Shown piece by piece: positions 32,212-43,447 of a DNA stretch of 64,000 nt; positions within the stretch are counted from its first letter, which is position 1, and every line of letters begins with the position of its first letter. The notes under the pieces are model-generated. The model saw nothing but the letters and a program-made list of their open reading frames with translations. It was not told where the DNA came from and made no database searches. The stretch is from Bradyrhizobium diazoefficiens (lineage in GTDB: Bacteria; Pseudomonadota; Alphaproteobacteria; Rhizobiales; Xanthobacteraceae). The translations under genes were made by a program, and so were the position numbers. The stretch is from positions 186,001-250,000 of the forward strand of contig NZ_JAFCJJ010000005.1 of the NCBI RefSeq assembly GCF_018131015.1, in the 5' to 3' direction.

Positions 32212-32254
32212 AAGTCCCGGAAGCCATCCTTGCACGATTTGGCTTCCGGGACTT
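32212..32254 (+). terminator. Intercistronic stem-loop after the binding-protein gene
   Basis: AAGTCCCGGAAGCCA (32212-32226) and TGGCTTCCGGGACTT (32240-32254) form a perfect 15-bp stem with a 13-base loop, 16 bases after the stop codon. There is no long T-run, so it is more likely a partial terminator or a 3' mRNA stabiliser than a full stop, which would let some transcription continue into the permease genes. Confidence 0.75.
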
Positions 32255-32325
32255 GCTGTTTAAGAATCTGCCGTTTCGGGCTAACGCAATGATGCGCGCT
32301 CTCTGAAGATATGTGAAAGGACCAG

Positions 32326-33306
32326 ATGCTCGCTTTCACGCTTCGCCGCGCAATCCAGGCCATCGGCGTCATGATCGCCGTCGGGGTCATTGCGTTCTCG
32401 ATGTTCCGCTTCGCCGGCGACCCCGTGAACCAGATGGTCGGGATGGATACGTCGGGCGCCGAACGCGCCGCGATCCGCAAGTCGCTCGGCCTCGACGATC
32501 CCGTGATCGTGCAATTCGGTCGCTACGTCGGCAACGCCGCACAGTTCAAGTTCGGCGTCTCCTATCAATTCCGCCTGCCTGTCTCCAGGCTGCTGATGGA
32601 GCGGATGCCGGCGACGCTGGAGCTTGCGATCTGCGCCACCATCTTCGCGATGGTCAGCGGCATCCTGATGGGGGTCTATTCGGCGCTTCGCCGCGACACC
32701 TGGCTCGCCCATTTCTTCCAGGCGGTCTCGCTGATCGGCATTTCATTGCCGACCTTCCTGATCGGCATTCTCCTGATCTACCTGTTTTCCGTGACGCTCG
32801 GCTGGCTACCCTCGTTCGGCCGCGGCGAGGTCGTGCATATCGGCTGGTGGACGACCGGCCTTTTGACGCTGTCCGGCCTGAAGGCGCTGATCATGCCCTC
32901 GATCACGCTCGGCCTGTTCCAGATGACCCTGATCATGCGCCTGGTGCGCGCCGAGATGCTGGAGGTCATGCGCACCGACTACATCCGCTTCGCGCGCGCC
33001 CGCGGCCTGACCACGCGCGCGATCCATTTCGGCCACGCACTGCGCAACACGCTGGTTCCAGTGATCACCGTGGCCGGCCTCCAGTTTGGCTCGGTCATTG
33101 CTTTCGCCATCATCACCGAGACCGTGTTCCAGTGGCCGGGCATGGGGCTCCTGTTCGTGCAAGCCGTTCAGAACGTCGATATTCCGATCATGGCGGCCTA
33201 CCTGATGATGGTGTCCCTGATCTTCGTCACCATCAACCTCGTGGTTGATATCCTCTACACCATCGTCGATCCGCGGCTGCGCTCGACGGTCAGCCGGGCG
33301 CATTGA
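32326..33306 (+). CDS. ABC transporter permease (DppB/OppB type), system 1
   Basis: This 326-residue inner-membrane permease has the family N-terminus LRRAIQAIGVMIAVGVIAFSMFRFAGDP, about six hydrophobic segments, and the EAA cytoplasmic loop region MRTDYIRFARARGLTTRAIHFGHALRN that contacts the ATPases. It would pair with the next permease to form the channel for the system 1 binding protein. The start at 32326 follows AAAGGA. Its stop is followed by the next start after 1 base. Confidence 0.95.
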   Translation: MLAFTLRRAIQAIGVMIAVGVIAFSMFRFAGDPVNQMVGMDTSGAERAAIRKSLGLDDPVIVQFGRYVGNAAQFKFGVSYQFRLPVSRLLMERMPATLELAICATIFAMVSGILMGVYSALRRDTWLAHFFQAVSLIGISLPTFLIGILLIYLFSVTLGWLPSFGRGEVVHIGWWTTGLLTLSGLKALIMPSITLGLFQMTLIMRLVRAEMLEVMRTDYIRFARARGLTTRAIHFGHALRNTLVPVITVAGLQFGSVIAFAIITETVFQWPGMGLLFVQAVQNVDIPIMAAYLMMVSLIFVTINLVVDILYTIVDPRLRSTVSRAH

Positions 33307-33307
33307 G

Positions 33308-34276
33308 ATGAGCGAGGCCGTCGTTCCGCACGAGGTCGAAGAGCGCGGCTCGCGCCCCGCAGCGCCTGGCCGGCTCCGGCGCGCGCTCGACAGCGACCTG
33401 TTCTATTCGTTCCGCCGCTCCAGGATCACAATGATCGCCGCGGCGGTGACGCTGCTGTTCTTCCTGCTCGCGATCTTCGCCTCGGCGCTTGCCGTGCAAA
33501 ATCCCTTCGATCCGGCCCAGCTCCAGTTGATGAACTCGCGCATCCCTCCGCTGTGGACCGCCGATGGCCAGGCCCCCTATCTGCTCGGCACCGACGAGCA
33601 GGGCCGCGACGTGCTCTCCGCGATCCTCTACGGCATGCGCATCTCGCTCCTGGTCGGCGTGCTCGGCGTCGTATTCTCGGGCGCGCTCGGCATCCTCCTG
33701 GGGCTGACGGCGGGCTATTTCGGCGGCGCCGTCGACGGGTTGATCATGCGTATCGCCGACGTGCAGCTCTCCTTTCCGGCGATCCTGATCGCGCTTCTGA
33801 TCAACGGCATCGCCAAATCGGTCTTCGGCAACAAGCTCGACGAGATGAGCATGCTGGCGGTCCTCGTCTTTGCCATCGGCCTCAGCTTCTGGGTGCAGTA
33901 TGCCCGCACGGTCCGCGGCTCGGTGATGGTGGAAAAGAACAAGGACTATGTCGCTGCCGCGCAGTTGATCGGCCTGCCCGCGCCCGTGATCATGCTGCGC
34001 CACGTGCTGCCGAACACGATGGGTCCGATCCTCGTCATCGCCACCATCAATCTCGCGCTCGCCATCATCACCGAGGCGACGCTGTCCTTCCTCGGCTCGG
34101 GCATGCCAGAGACCATGCCTTCGCTCGGGACGCTGATCCGCATCGGCAACAACTATCTGTTCGCGGGCGAATGGTGGATCGTGGCCTTTCCCGGCTTCGC
34201 GCTTGCGGCGCTGATCCTGGCGATCAATTTGCTCGGCGACTGGCTGCGCGACGCGCTCAACCCGAAGCTCCGATGA
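33308..34276 (+). CDS. ABC transporter permease (DppC/OppC type), system 1
   Basis: This 322-residue permease of the OppC/DppC type has a cytosolic N-terminus, then a first helix at RITMIAAAVTLLFFLLAIFA. LLGTDEQGRDVLSAILYG is the DppC-family signature. The EAA loop is YVAAAQLIGLPAPVIMLRHVLPN, and the C-terminus ends NLLGDWLRDALNPKLR. It starts 1 base after the DppB-type gene and is followed by two ATPase genes. Confidence 0.95.
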   Translation: MSEAVVPHEVEERGSRPAAPGRLRRALDSDLFYSFRRSRITMIAAAVTLLFFLLAIFASALAVQNPFDPAQLQLMNSRIPPLWTADGQAPYLLGTDEQGRDVLSAILYGMRISLLVGVLGVVFSGALGILLGLTAGYFGGAVDGLIMRIADVQLSFPAILIALLINGIAKSVFGNKLDEMSMLAVLVFAIGLSFWVQYARTVRGSVMVEKNKDYVAAAQLIGLPAPVIMLRHVLPNTMGPILVIATINLALAIITEATLSFLGSGMPETMPSLGTLIRIGNNYLFAGEWWIVAFPGFALAALILAINLLGDWLRDALNPKLR

Positions 34277-34289
34277 GGTTGCGCCGCCC

Positions 34290-35276
34290 ATGACCGAACC
34301 CGTTCTCTCCGTGCGCAATCTTGAGGTCGAGTTCGCCTCCCGCCGCGGCACGCTGCGCGCCATCGACGGCGTCTCCTTCGACATCGCCAAGGGTGAGGTG
34401 CTGGGCGTGGTCGGCGAATCCGGCGCCGGCAAGTCCGTCACTGGCCTCTCCGTAATCGGCCTGATCGACCCGCCCGGCCGCATCGCCGGCGGCGAGATCC
34501 ATCTCGGAGGCCTGCGCATCGACAATCTTCCGCCGGAGGAGATGCGCCGCGTCCGCGGCAAGCGCATCGGCATGATCTTCCAGGATCCCCTCACCTCGCT
34601 CAATCCGCTGTACAAGGTCGGCGACCAGATCGTGGAGACGATCCGGACCCACCTTAATCTCTCCGAGCAGGCCGCGCGCCGCCGCGCCATCGAGCTGCTT
34701 GCCGAAGTCGGCATCCCCGCGCCGGACAAGCGCATCGACGGTTATCCCCACGAATTCTCCGGCGGCATGCGCCAGCGCGTGGTGATCGCGCTTGCCATTT
34801 GCGCCGAGCCCGAGCTGATCATCGCGGACGAGCCGACCACGGCGCTCGACGTCTCCGTGCAGGCGCAGATCATCTCGCTGATCAAGCGGCTCGGGCGCGA
34901 CCACGGCACGGCCGTGATGCTGGTGACCCACGACATGGGCGTGATCGCGGAGACGTCCGACCGGGTCGCGGTGATGTATGCCGGCCGCATCGCCGAGATC
35001 GGGCCGGTGCAGGACGTGGTGCAGCATCCGCTGCACCCCTATGCCAAGGGCCTGATGGGCGCGATCCCGACGCTCGCCGGCGAGGACAAGCGCCTGGTGC
35101 AGATTCCCGGCTCCATGCCGCGGCTGTCGGCGATCCCGCGCGGCTGCTCGTTCAATCCGCGCTGTGCCTTCGCCTTCGATCGCTGCCGCATCGAGCGGCC
35201 CGAGCCGCAGCCGCGCGGCACGCAATCGGTCGCCTGCCATCTCTACGACGACGTGCCGGCGGAGAGCGCGGCATGA
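34290..35276 (+). CDS. ABC transporter ATP-binding protein (DppD/OppD type), system 1
   Basis: This 328-residue ATPase has Walker A GESGAGKS, signature FSGGMRQR, Walker B LIIADEPTTALD, and the switch His in THDMGVIAE. The C-terminal oligopeptide-transporter extension has GCSFNPRCAFAFDRCRIERP, whose cysteines may bind an iron-sulfur cluster in this subfamily. It overlaps the next ATPase gene as ATGA, so the two subunits are made together. Confidence 0.95.
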   Translation: MTEPVLSVRNLEVEFASRRGTLRAIDGVSFDIAKGEVLGVVGESGAGKSVTGLSVIGLIDPPGRIAGGEIHLGGLRIDNLPPEEMRRVRGKRIGMIFQDPLTSLNPLYKVGDQIVETIRTHLNLSEQAARRRAIELLAEVGIPAPDKRIDGYPHEFSGGMRQRVVIALAICAEPELIIADEPTTALDVSVQAQIISLIKRLGRDHGTAVMLVTHDMGVIAETSDRVAVMYAGRIAEIGPVQDVVQHPLHPYAKGLMGAIPTLAGEDKRLVQIPGSMPRLSAIPRGCSFNPRCAFAFDRCRIERPEPQPRGTQSVACHLYDDVPAESAA

Positions 35277-36262
35277 GCGCCCCCTTCGTCCAGGCCAGAG
35301 ATCTGCGCCGCGTCTTCGACGTCTCGAAACCCTGGCTCAACCGCGTGCTCGAAGGCGGGCAGCTCGAATATCTCAAGGCCGTCGATCACGTCGCCTTCGA
35401 CATCAGGAAGGGCGAGACCTTTGCGCTCGTCGGCGAATCCGGCTCCGGCAAGACCACGGTGGCGCGGATGGTGGTCGGCCTGCTGCCGCCGAGCGCGGGC
35501 GACGTGCTGATCGACGGCGTCTCGATGACCGATCCGCGGCAGGCCCAGGCGCGGCGAAAGCTGCGCCGCCGCATCCAGATGATCTTTCAGGACCCCTATG
35601 CGAGCCTGAACCCGCGTTTCCGCGTCGATGCCATCATCTCCGAGCCGATCCGCGCCTTCGATCTGATCCAGGGCGAGCGCGACATCCAGGCGCGCGTCGG
35701 CGAGCTCCTTACCCTCGTCGGCCTGCATCCCGATGACCGGCTGAAGTTTCCGCACGAGTTTTCCGGCGGGCAGCGCCAGCGCATCGCGATCGCGCGCGCA
35801 CTCGCCTCGAACGCCGAGTTCATCGTCTGCGACGAGCCGACCTCGGCGCTCGACGTCTCGGTGCAGGCGCAGATCCTGAACCTGATGCGCGATCTCCAGG
35901 ACAAGTTCGGCCTGACCTACATGTTCATCAGCCACAACCTCGCCGTCGTCCGCCACATGGCGAGCCGCGTCGGCGTGATGTATCTCGGCCGCATCGTCGA
36001 GATCGCGGAAGGCCGCGAGCTGTTCGCCCGGCCGCGCATGCCCTACACCAAGATGCTGCTGGGCGCCGTGCCGGATCTGGCCATGAGCGGCCGCCAGCGC
36101 ATCCCGGTGAAGGGCGAGATCCCGAACCCGATCAACCCGCCCCCCGGTTGCGCCTTCAATCCGCGCTGCCCGCTCGCCTTCGATCTCTGCCGCAAGGAAG
36201 CGCCGGAACTGATCGACGGCGTCGCCTGCCACGCGGTCAACACCGCAGAGGTCCCGGCGTGA
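35273..36262 (+). CDS. ABC transporter ATP-binding protein (DppF/OppF type), system 1
   Basis: This 329-residue ATPase is the partner of the DppD-type protein. It has Walker A GESGSGKT, the Q-loop IFQDPYASLNPR typical of OppF, signature FSGGQRQR, Walker B FIVCDEPTSALD and the switch SHNLAVV. The C-terminal extension is GCAFNPRCPLAFDLCRKEAPEL. It closes the first transporter; 82 bases later the gamma-glutamyltransferase gene begins on the same strand. Confidence 0.95.
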   Translation: MSAPFVQARDLRRVFDVSKPWLNRVLEGGQLEYLKAVDHVAFDIRKGETFALVGESGSGKTTVARMVVGLLPPSAGDVLIDGVSMTDPRQAQARRKLRRRIQMIFQDPYASLNPRFRVDAIISEPIRAFDLIQGERDIQARVGELLTLVGLHPDDRLKFPHEFSGGQRQRIAIARALASNAEFIVCDEPTSALDVSVQAQILNLMRDLQDKFGLTYMFISHNLAVVRHMASRVGVMYLGRIVEIAEGRELFARPRMPYTKMLLGAVPDLAMSGRQRIPVKGEIPNPINPPPGCAFNPRCPLAFDLCRKEAPELIDGVACHAVNTAEVPA

Positions 36263-36344
36263 CGCGCGCGTGCCATGCCGGCAGCGCATTGGCCGCGCGG
36301 CCGCGCCTGTGATCAATTGCGCGCGCCAAAACTGAGGTAGCCCC

Positions 36345-38150
36345 ATGGCCAGCAACATCAATCCCGATCCGTTCACGACGAGGCCCGAGATCGAGGGCAC
36401 GTTCGGGGTGGTGGCCTCGACGCACTGGATCGCGACCGCCGTCGGCATGGCCATCCTGGAAAAGGGCGGCAACGCCTTCGACGCCGGCGTCGCCACCGCC
36501 TTCACGCTCCAGGTGGTCGAGCCGCACCTGAACGGTCCCGGCGGCGACGTGCCCGTCATCGTGCATGACGTGAAGCGCGGCCGCACCGAGGTGATCTGCG
36601 GCCAGGGCCCGGCGCCGGCACGCGCCACCATCGCCCACTACAGGAGCGAAGGCCTCGACATGGTGCCCGGCACCGGCCTGCTCGCGGCCTGCGTTCCCGG
36701 GACCTTCGAATCCTGGATGATGCTGCTGCGCGACTACGGCACCATGCGCGTGCGCGACGTGCTGGAGCCCGCGATCTCCTATGCGCGCGACGGTTATCCG
36801 CTGGTCGAGCGCGCCTGCGCCACGATCCAGACCGTCGAGCAATTGTTCCGCAAGCACTGGCCGACGTCGGCCGCGGTCTATCTGCCGAATGGCGAGGTGC
36901 CGAGGCCCGGCACGCTCTTCACCAACAAGACGCTCGCCGCGACCTATGCCCGCATTCTCAGCGAAGCCGAGAGCGGCGGCGGCGGCCGCGATGCCGAGAT
37001 CGAGCGCGCGCGAAAGAGCTGGTCGCAAGGGTTTGTCGCGGAAGCCATCGACAAGTTCTGCCGCACCCAGGAGGTGATGGACGTCAGCGGCTCGCCGCAT
37101 CGCGGCGTCCTCTCCGCCGACGACATGGCGCGCTGGCAGCCGACGGTCGAGGCGCCGCTCACCTATGACTACGGCCGCTACACCGTCTGCAAGGCGGGCG
37201 TGTGGAGCCAGGGTCCCGTGACGCTGCAGCAGCTTGCGCTCCTGAAGGGTTTTGCGCTCGACGGGCTCGATCCGACCGGGCCGGAGTTCATTCATCTGCA
37301 GATCGAATGCGCAAAGCTCGCATTCGCCGACCGCGAGAAATTTTATGGCGATCCCAGGTTCAACGAGATCCCGATCGCGACGCTGTTGTCGGACGCCTAT
37401 AACGACGAGCGCCGCAAGCTGATCTCGGAGAAGGCCTCGCTCGACTTCCTGCCCGGCTCGGTCGAAGGCTTTGGCGGCGTGGTCAAGCTGCGCCGCGCCG
37501 AGGGCCAGCGCGAGGCCGTCGGCGCGCTCGGCGCCGGCGAGCCGACGGTGGGGCGGTTCGGCGAGGTGCGCGGCGACACCGTGCATTTCGACATCATCGA
37601 CAAGGCCGGCAACATGGTGTCCTCGACGCCGTCGGGCGGCTGGCTGCAATCCTCACCGATCATTCCAGAGCTCGGCTTCTGCCTGGGCAGCCGCGCCCAG
37701 ATGTTCTGGCTGGAGGAAAACCATCCCGCCTCGCTGGCGCCGGGCAAGCGGCCCCGCACCACGCTGTCGCCGACCATGGCATTGCGCGATGGTGAGCCCT
37801 ACCTCGCCTGGGGCTCGCCGGGCGGGGACCAGCAGGACCAGTGGATCACCCAGTTCTTCCTGCGCCACGTTCACTGCAACCTCAATCTCCAGGAGGCGAT
37901 CGACGCGCCGGCCTGGCATTCCGAGCACTTCCCGATCTCGTTCTGGCCGCGCACCGCGCGCCCCGGCGTGCTCGTGGTCGAGAACCGCGTGCCGAAGGCG
38001 ACGATCGAGAATTTGCGCGAGCGCGGCCATATCGTCGAGGTCGGCCCCGACTGGTCGGAAGGCCGTCTCACCGCGGCCTCGCGCGTCGGCGTGCGCCGGC
38101 GTGCCGCGGCCAATCCGAGGGGCATGCAGGGCTACGCCGCGGGGCGCTGA
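36345..38150 (+). CDS. Gamma-glutamyltransferase family Ntn hydrolase
   Basis: This 601-residue protein of the GGT family would cleave or transfer gamma-glutamyl groups (glutathione, gamma-glutamyl peptides) after self-cleavage. Visible features are VVASTHWIATAVGMAILEKGGNAFDAGVATAFTLQVVEP at the N-terminus, GPGGD, and GDTVHFDIID with the probable nucleophile Thr412. A later segment is SPGGDQQDQW. The TVHFDIID sequence differs from the TTHxSVVD of classic GGT, so substrate range may differ; some members are acylases. There is no obvious signal peptide, so it appears cytoplasmic and would act on imported peptides. It sits between two complete peptide-type importers. Confidence 0.9.
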   Translation: MASNINPDPFTTRPEIEGTFGVVASTHWIATAVGMAILEKGGNAFDAGVATAFTLQVVEPHLNGPGGDVPVIVHDVKRGRTEVICGQGPAPARATIAHYRSEGLDMVPGTGLLAACVPGTFESWMMLLRDYGTMRVRDVLEPAISYARDGYPLVERACATIQTVEQLFRKHWPTSAAVYLPNGEVPRPGTLFTNKTLAATYARILSEAESGGGGRDAEIERARKSWSQGFVAEAIDKFCRTQEVMDVSGSPHRGVLSADDMARWQPTVEAPLTYDYGRYTVCKAGVWSQGPVTLQQLALLKGFALDGLDPTGPEFIHLQIECAKLAFADREKFYGDPRFNEIPIATLLSDAYNDERRKLISEKASLDFLPGSVEGFGGVVKLRRAEGQREAVGALGAGEPTVGRFGEVRGDTVHFDIIDKAGNMVSSTPSGGWLQSSPIIPELGFCLGSRAQMFWLEENHPASLAPGKRPRTTLSPTMALRDGEPYLAWGSPGGDQQDQWITQFFLRHVHCNLNLQEAIDAPAWHSEHFPISFWPRTARPGVLVVENRVPKATIENLRERGHIVEVGPDWSEGRLTAASRVGVRRRAAANPRGMQGYAAGR

Positions 38151-38154
38151 AGCA

Positions 38155-38861
38155 ATGACCTGGTCGATCATCGCGCGAGATCCTGCCACCGGCCAGTTCG
38201 GCATCGCGGTTGCGACCCGCTTCTTCGCCGTCGGCGCGCGCGTGCCCTACATTGCGGCGGGCCTCGGCGCCGTCGCGACGCAGGCCTTCGTCAATCCCTA
38301 TTACGGCATCGACGGCGTCAAGCTCTTGCGCGAAGGCCTGAACGCGCATGACGTCCTCGCTGCGCTGCTCGCGACCGACGAGGGCCGCGAGAGCCGCCAG
38401 ATCCACATCATGGATGCGAGCGGCGCGATCGCGGCACATACCGGGCGCGACTGCATCGGCTGGTGCGGTCACGTCGCAGGTAGCGGCGTTTCGATCGCCG
38501 GCAACATGCTTGCCGGCGCCGACGTGCTCGACGAGACGGCAAAAACCTATGTCGCCAACGACAGCCTGCCCTTCCCGCGCCGCCTCCTCGCCGCCATGCG
38601 CGCGGGCGAAGCCGCCGGCGGCGACAAGCGCGGCAAGCAGTCCGCGGCCTTGTTGATCCACGGCGAGGAGGAATGGTCGGCGCTGGACCTGCGCGCCGAC
38701 GACCATCCCGACCCGCTCGGCGAGCTCGAACGGCTTGAGCGGGTCAGCCAGGAAATGTGGGTGCACTTCCGCGGTTCGCTGCCGACGCGGCAAAAGCCGG
38801 CCGGCAATACCGATCGCGCCGTCGTCGACGCCCGCATCGCCGCAGCCAGCGCAAGGCAATC

Positions 38862-38865
<4 letters not shown>
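38155..38865 (+). CDS. DUF1028 family protein
   Basis: This 236-residue protein matches DUF1028: MTWSIIARDPATGQFGIAVATRFFAVGARVPYIAAGLGAVATQ, followed by GRDCIGWCGHVAG and VSIAGNMLAG. The fold is related to Ntn hydrolases, and the second residue threonine may become an N-terminal nucleophile if Met is removed. Function is not established, but it recurs with GGT-family and peptide transporter genes, which suggests amide-bond processing. It starts 4 bases after GGT and overlaps the next ATPase gene (ATGA). Confidence 0.88.
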
Positions 38866-40957
<2,092 letters not shown>

Positions 40958-40979
40958 CTGAAGCAAAGGGGACCGTTCA

Positions 40980-42491
40980 ATGAAGATCTTTCGCCTGGCC
41001 GTCGCCTCCGCCGCAGTCCTGCTGGCACTTGCCGTCTCCGCGCAGGCCCAGACCACGTTGCGCATCGGCCTCGCCGAGGACCCCGACATCCTCGATCCCA
41101 CCATGGCCCGCACCTATGTCGGCCGCATCGTGTTCTCCGCGTTCTGCGACAAGCTGTTCGACATCGACGAGAAGCTCAACATCGTGCCGCAACTCGCGTT
41201 GTCGAGCGAGACCGCCGATGACGGCAAGGCCCTCGTCATCAAGCTGCGGCCCGGCGTGAAATTCCACGACGGCGAGCCGTTCGACGCGGAGGCCGCAAAG
41301 TTCTCGCTGGAGCGGCACCTGACCTTCCCCGGCTCGTTCCGCAAGCCGGAGCTCGCCTCGGTCGATCACGTCGAGGTCGTCGATCCCCTCACCATCAGGC
41401 TGGTGCTGAAGTCACCGTTCTCGCCGCTGCTCGCCCAGCTCACCGACCGCGCCGGCATGATGATGTCGCCGAAAGCGGCGAAGGAAGCCGGCGACAAGTT
41501 CGGCCTGCGTCCGGTCTGCGCCGGCCCCTACAAGTTCGTCGAGCGCGTGCAGCAGGACCGCATCGTGTTCGAGAAGTTCGCCGACTACTGGAACAAGGAT
41601 AACGTCTTCATCGACCGCATCGTGTTCCAGCCGATCGTCGACGCCACCGTGCGCCTCGCCAATTTGAAATCCGGCGGCCTCGACCTGATCGAGCGCGTGC
41701 TCGCCACCGACCTCAAGGACGTCCGCGCGGATTCACGGCTGAAGGTCGCGACCGCCATCGAGCTCGGGTATCAGGGCATCACGCTCAACATCGGCAAGGA
41801 CAAGGCCAAGGGACCGCTCAGCCAGTCCACCAAGGTGCGGCAGGCGCTCGATCTCGCCATCGACCGCGAGGCCATCAACCAGGTGGTGTTCAACGGCGAA
41901 TTCCAGGTCGGCAATCAATGGGTCAACCCTGACCATCCCTACTATCAGAAATCGCTACCGGTCCGTCCCCGCAATTTGGAGAAGGCCAAGGCGCTGCTGA
42001 AAGAGGCTGGCGTGGCGCTGCCGGTCAGCATCGATTTCCTGGTGTCGAAGGGTGCGGAGACCGAAACACCGGCGCAGGTGATCCAGTCGATGGCCGCGGA
42101 AGCCGGCTTCGACATGAAGATCCGGGTCACCGAATTCGCGACCGGGCTCAAGCAGGCCGAGGCCGGCGACTACCAGGCCTTCATGCTCGCCTGGAGCGGA
42201 CGCGTCGACCCCGACGGCAACACCTTCGTCTTCCTGCACAGCGGCGCTCCGCAGAACTACGGCGCGTGGAACAATCCGCAGGCCGACAAGGCGCTGGAGG
42301 ACGCGCGGCTGGTGACCGACCCCACCAAGCGCAAGGCCAGTTACGAGGTTCTTGCCAAGCTGGTCCAGGACGAAGAGCCCCTGCTCTATCTCTACCACCG
42401 CCGAATCATCATCGCGCATACGACCAAGCTCGAGGGCTACAGGCAGATGCCCGACGGGCTCGTGCGCGTCATCGGTCTCAAGCTGAAGTGA
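40980..42491 (+). CDS. Peptide-type ABC transporter substrate-binding protein (family 5), system 2
   Basis: This 503-residue periplasmic protein has a clear signal peptide (MKIFRLAVASAAVLLALAVSAQA, cleaved after AQA) and an SBP family 5 domain: GLAEDPDILDPTMARTYVGR and IKLRPGVKFHDGEPFDAEAAKFSLERH. It differs strongly from the system 1 binding protein, so the two transporters probably have different ligands. It begins 22 bases after the ATPase gene with AAGGGGA as ribosome binding site. Confidence 0.94.
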   Translation: MKIFRLAVASAAVLLALAVSAQAQTTLRIGLAEDPDILDPTMARTYVGRIVFSAFCDKLFDIDEKLNIVPQLALSSETADDGKALVIKLRPGVKFHDGEPFDAEAAKFSLERHLTFPGSFRKPELASVDHVEVVDPLTIRLVLKSPFSPLLAQLTDRAGMMMSPKAAKEAGDKFGLRPVCAGPYKFVERVQQDRIVFEKFADYWNKDNVFIDRIVFQPIVDATVRLANLKSGGLDLIERVLATDLKDVRADSRLKVATAIELGYQGITLNIGKDKAKGPLSQSTKVRQALDLAIDREAINQVVFNGEFQVGNQWVNPDHPYYQKSLPVRPRNLEKAKALLKEAGVALPVSIDFLVSKGAETETPAQVIQSMAAEAGFDMKIRVTEFATGLKQAEAGDYQAFMLAWSGRVDPDGNTFVFLHSGAPQNYGAWNNPQADKALEDARLVTDPTKRKASYEVLAKLVQDEEPLLYLYHRRIIIAHTTKLEGYRQMPDGLVRVIGLKLK

Positions 42492-42501
42492 CGCGACGGG
42501 A

Positions 42502-43443
42502 ATGCTGAGCTTCCTCGCCCGCCGTCTGGTGCAGATCGTGCCGACGCTGTTCTTCGTCTCGGTGCTGATCTTCTCGCTGCAGCAATTGCTGCCGGGCGAC
42601 CCGGCACTGGTGATGGCGGGCGAAGAGCGCGATCCGGCCGTGATCGAGCAGATCCGCCGGCAATACCGGCTCGATCAGCCCGTCCCCGTGCAGTACGCCT
42701 ACTGGATCAAGGGCGTGCTGACCGGCGATTTCGGCGAGTCCCTGCGCAACAAGATGCCGGTGCGCGAGCTGATCGCGCAGAAGCTGCCGGTCACGCTGCA
42801 GCTCGGCACGATGGCGATCATCATCGCGTTCCTGATCGGCATTCCCGCCGGCATCATCGCCGCTGTGAAGAAGGGAACCGCGTGGGACTATGGCGCCAAC
42901 TTCTTCGCGCTGTGGGGCATCTCGACGCCGAATTTCTGGCTCGGCATCATGCTGATCTTCCTGTTCTCGATCGAGCTCGGCTGGCTGCCCGCCTCCGGCT
43001 ACGTGCCGCTTACCGAGAACTGGCGCGCGAGCCTTGCCGTCACCATCATGCCGGCCTTCGTGCTCGGCAACGCCATCGCCGCGATCCTGATGCGGCACAC
43101 GCGCAGCGCCATGCTCCAGGTGCTGGAGAGCGACTATGTCCGCACCGCCCGCGCCAAGGGCCTGTCCGAGCGGTCCGTGATTCTCAAGCATGCCATGCGC
43201 AACGCGCTGACGCCCGTGATCACGCTCGGCGCGCTCGAGCTCGGCACGCTGCTGTCGGGCGCGGTGCTGACCGAGCAGATCTTCTCGATCCCCGGCTTCG
43301 GCAAGCTGATCGTGGACGCCGTCTTCAACCGCGACTACGCCGTCGTGCAGGGCGTGGTGCTGGTGACGGCCACCGTCTACATCACGCTGAACCTCGTTGC
43401 CGATATCGCCTATATCCTCGTCAATCCGCGGCTACGGGGCTAG
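42502..43443 (+). CDS. ABC transporter permease (DppB/GsiC type), system 2
   Basis: This 313-residue permease has the family N-terminus ARRLVQIVPTLFFVSVLIFSLQQLLPGDPALVMAG, about six membrane segments, EAA loop SDYVRTARAKGLSERSVILKHAMRN, and C-terminus LNLVADIAYILVNPRLRG. LPGDPA and the overall sequence are close to GsiC-type permeases of glutathione importers, fitting the nearby GGT gene. It lies 10 bases after the binding-protein gene. Confidence 0.94.
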   Translation: MLSFLARRLVQIVPTLFFVSVLIFSLQQLLPGDPALVMAGEERDPAVIEQIRRQYRLDQPVPVQYAYWIKGVLTGDFGESLRNKMPVRELIAQKLPVTLQLGTMAIIIAFLIGIPAGIIAAVKKGTAWDYGANFFALWGISTPNFWLGIMLIFLFSIELGWLPASGYVPLTENWRASLAVTIMPAFVLGNAIAAILMRHTRSAMLQVLESDYVRTARAKGLSERSVILKHAMRNALTPVITLGALELGTLLSGAVLTEQIFSIPGFGKLIVDAVFNRDYAVVQGVVLVTATVYITLNLVADIAYILVNPRLRG

Positions 43444-43447
43444 ATCC

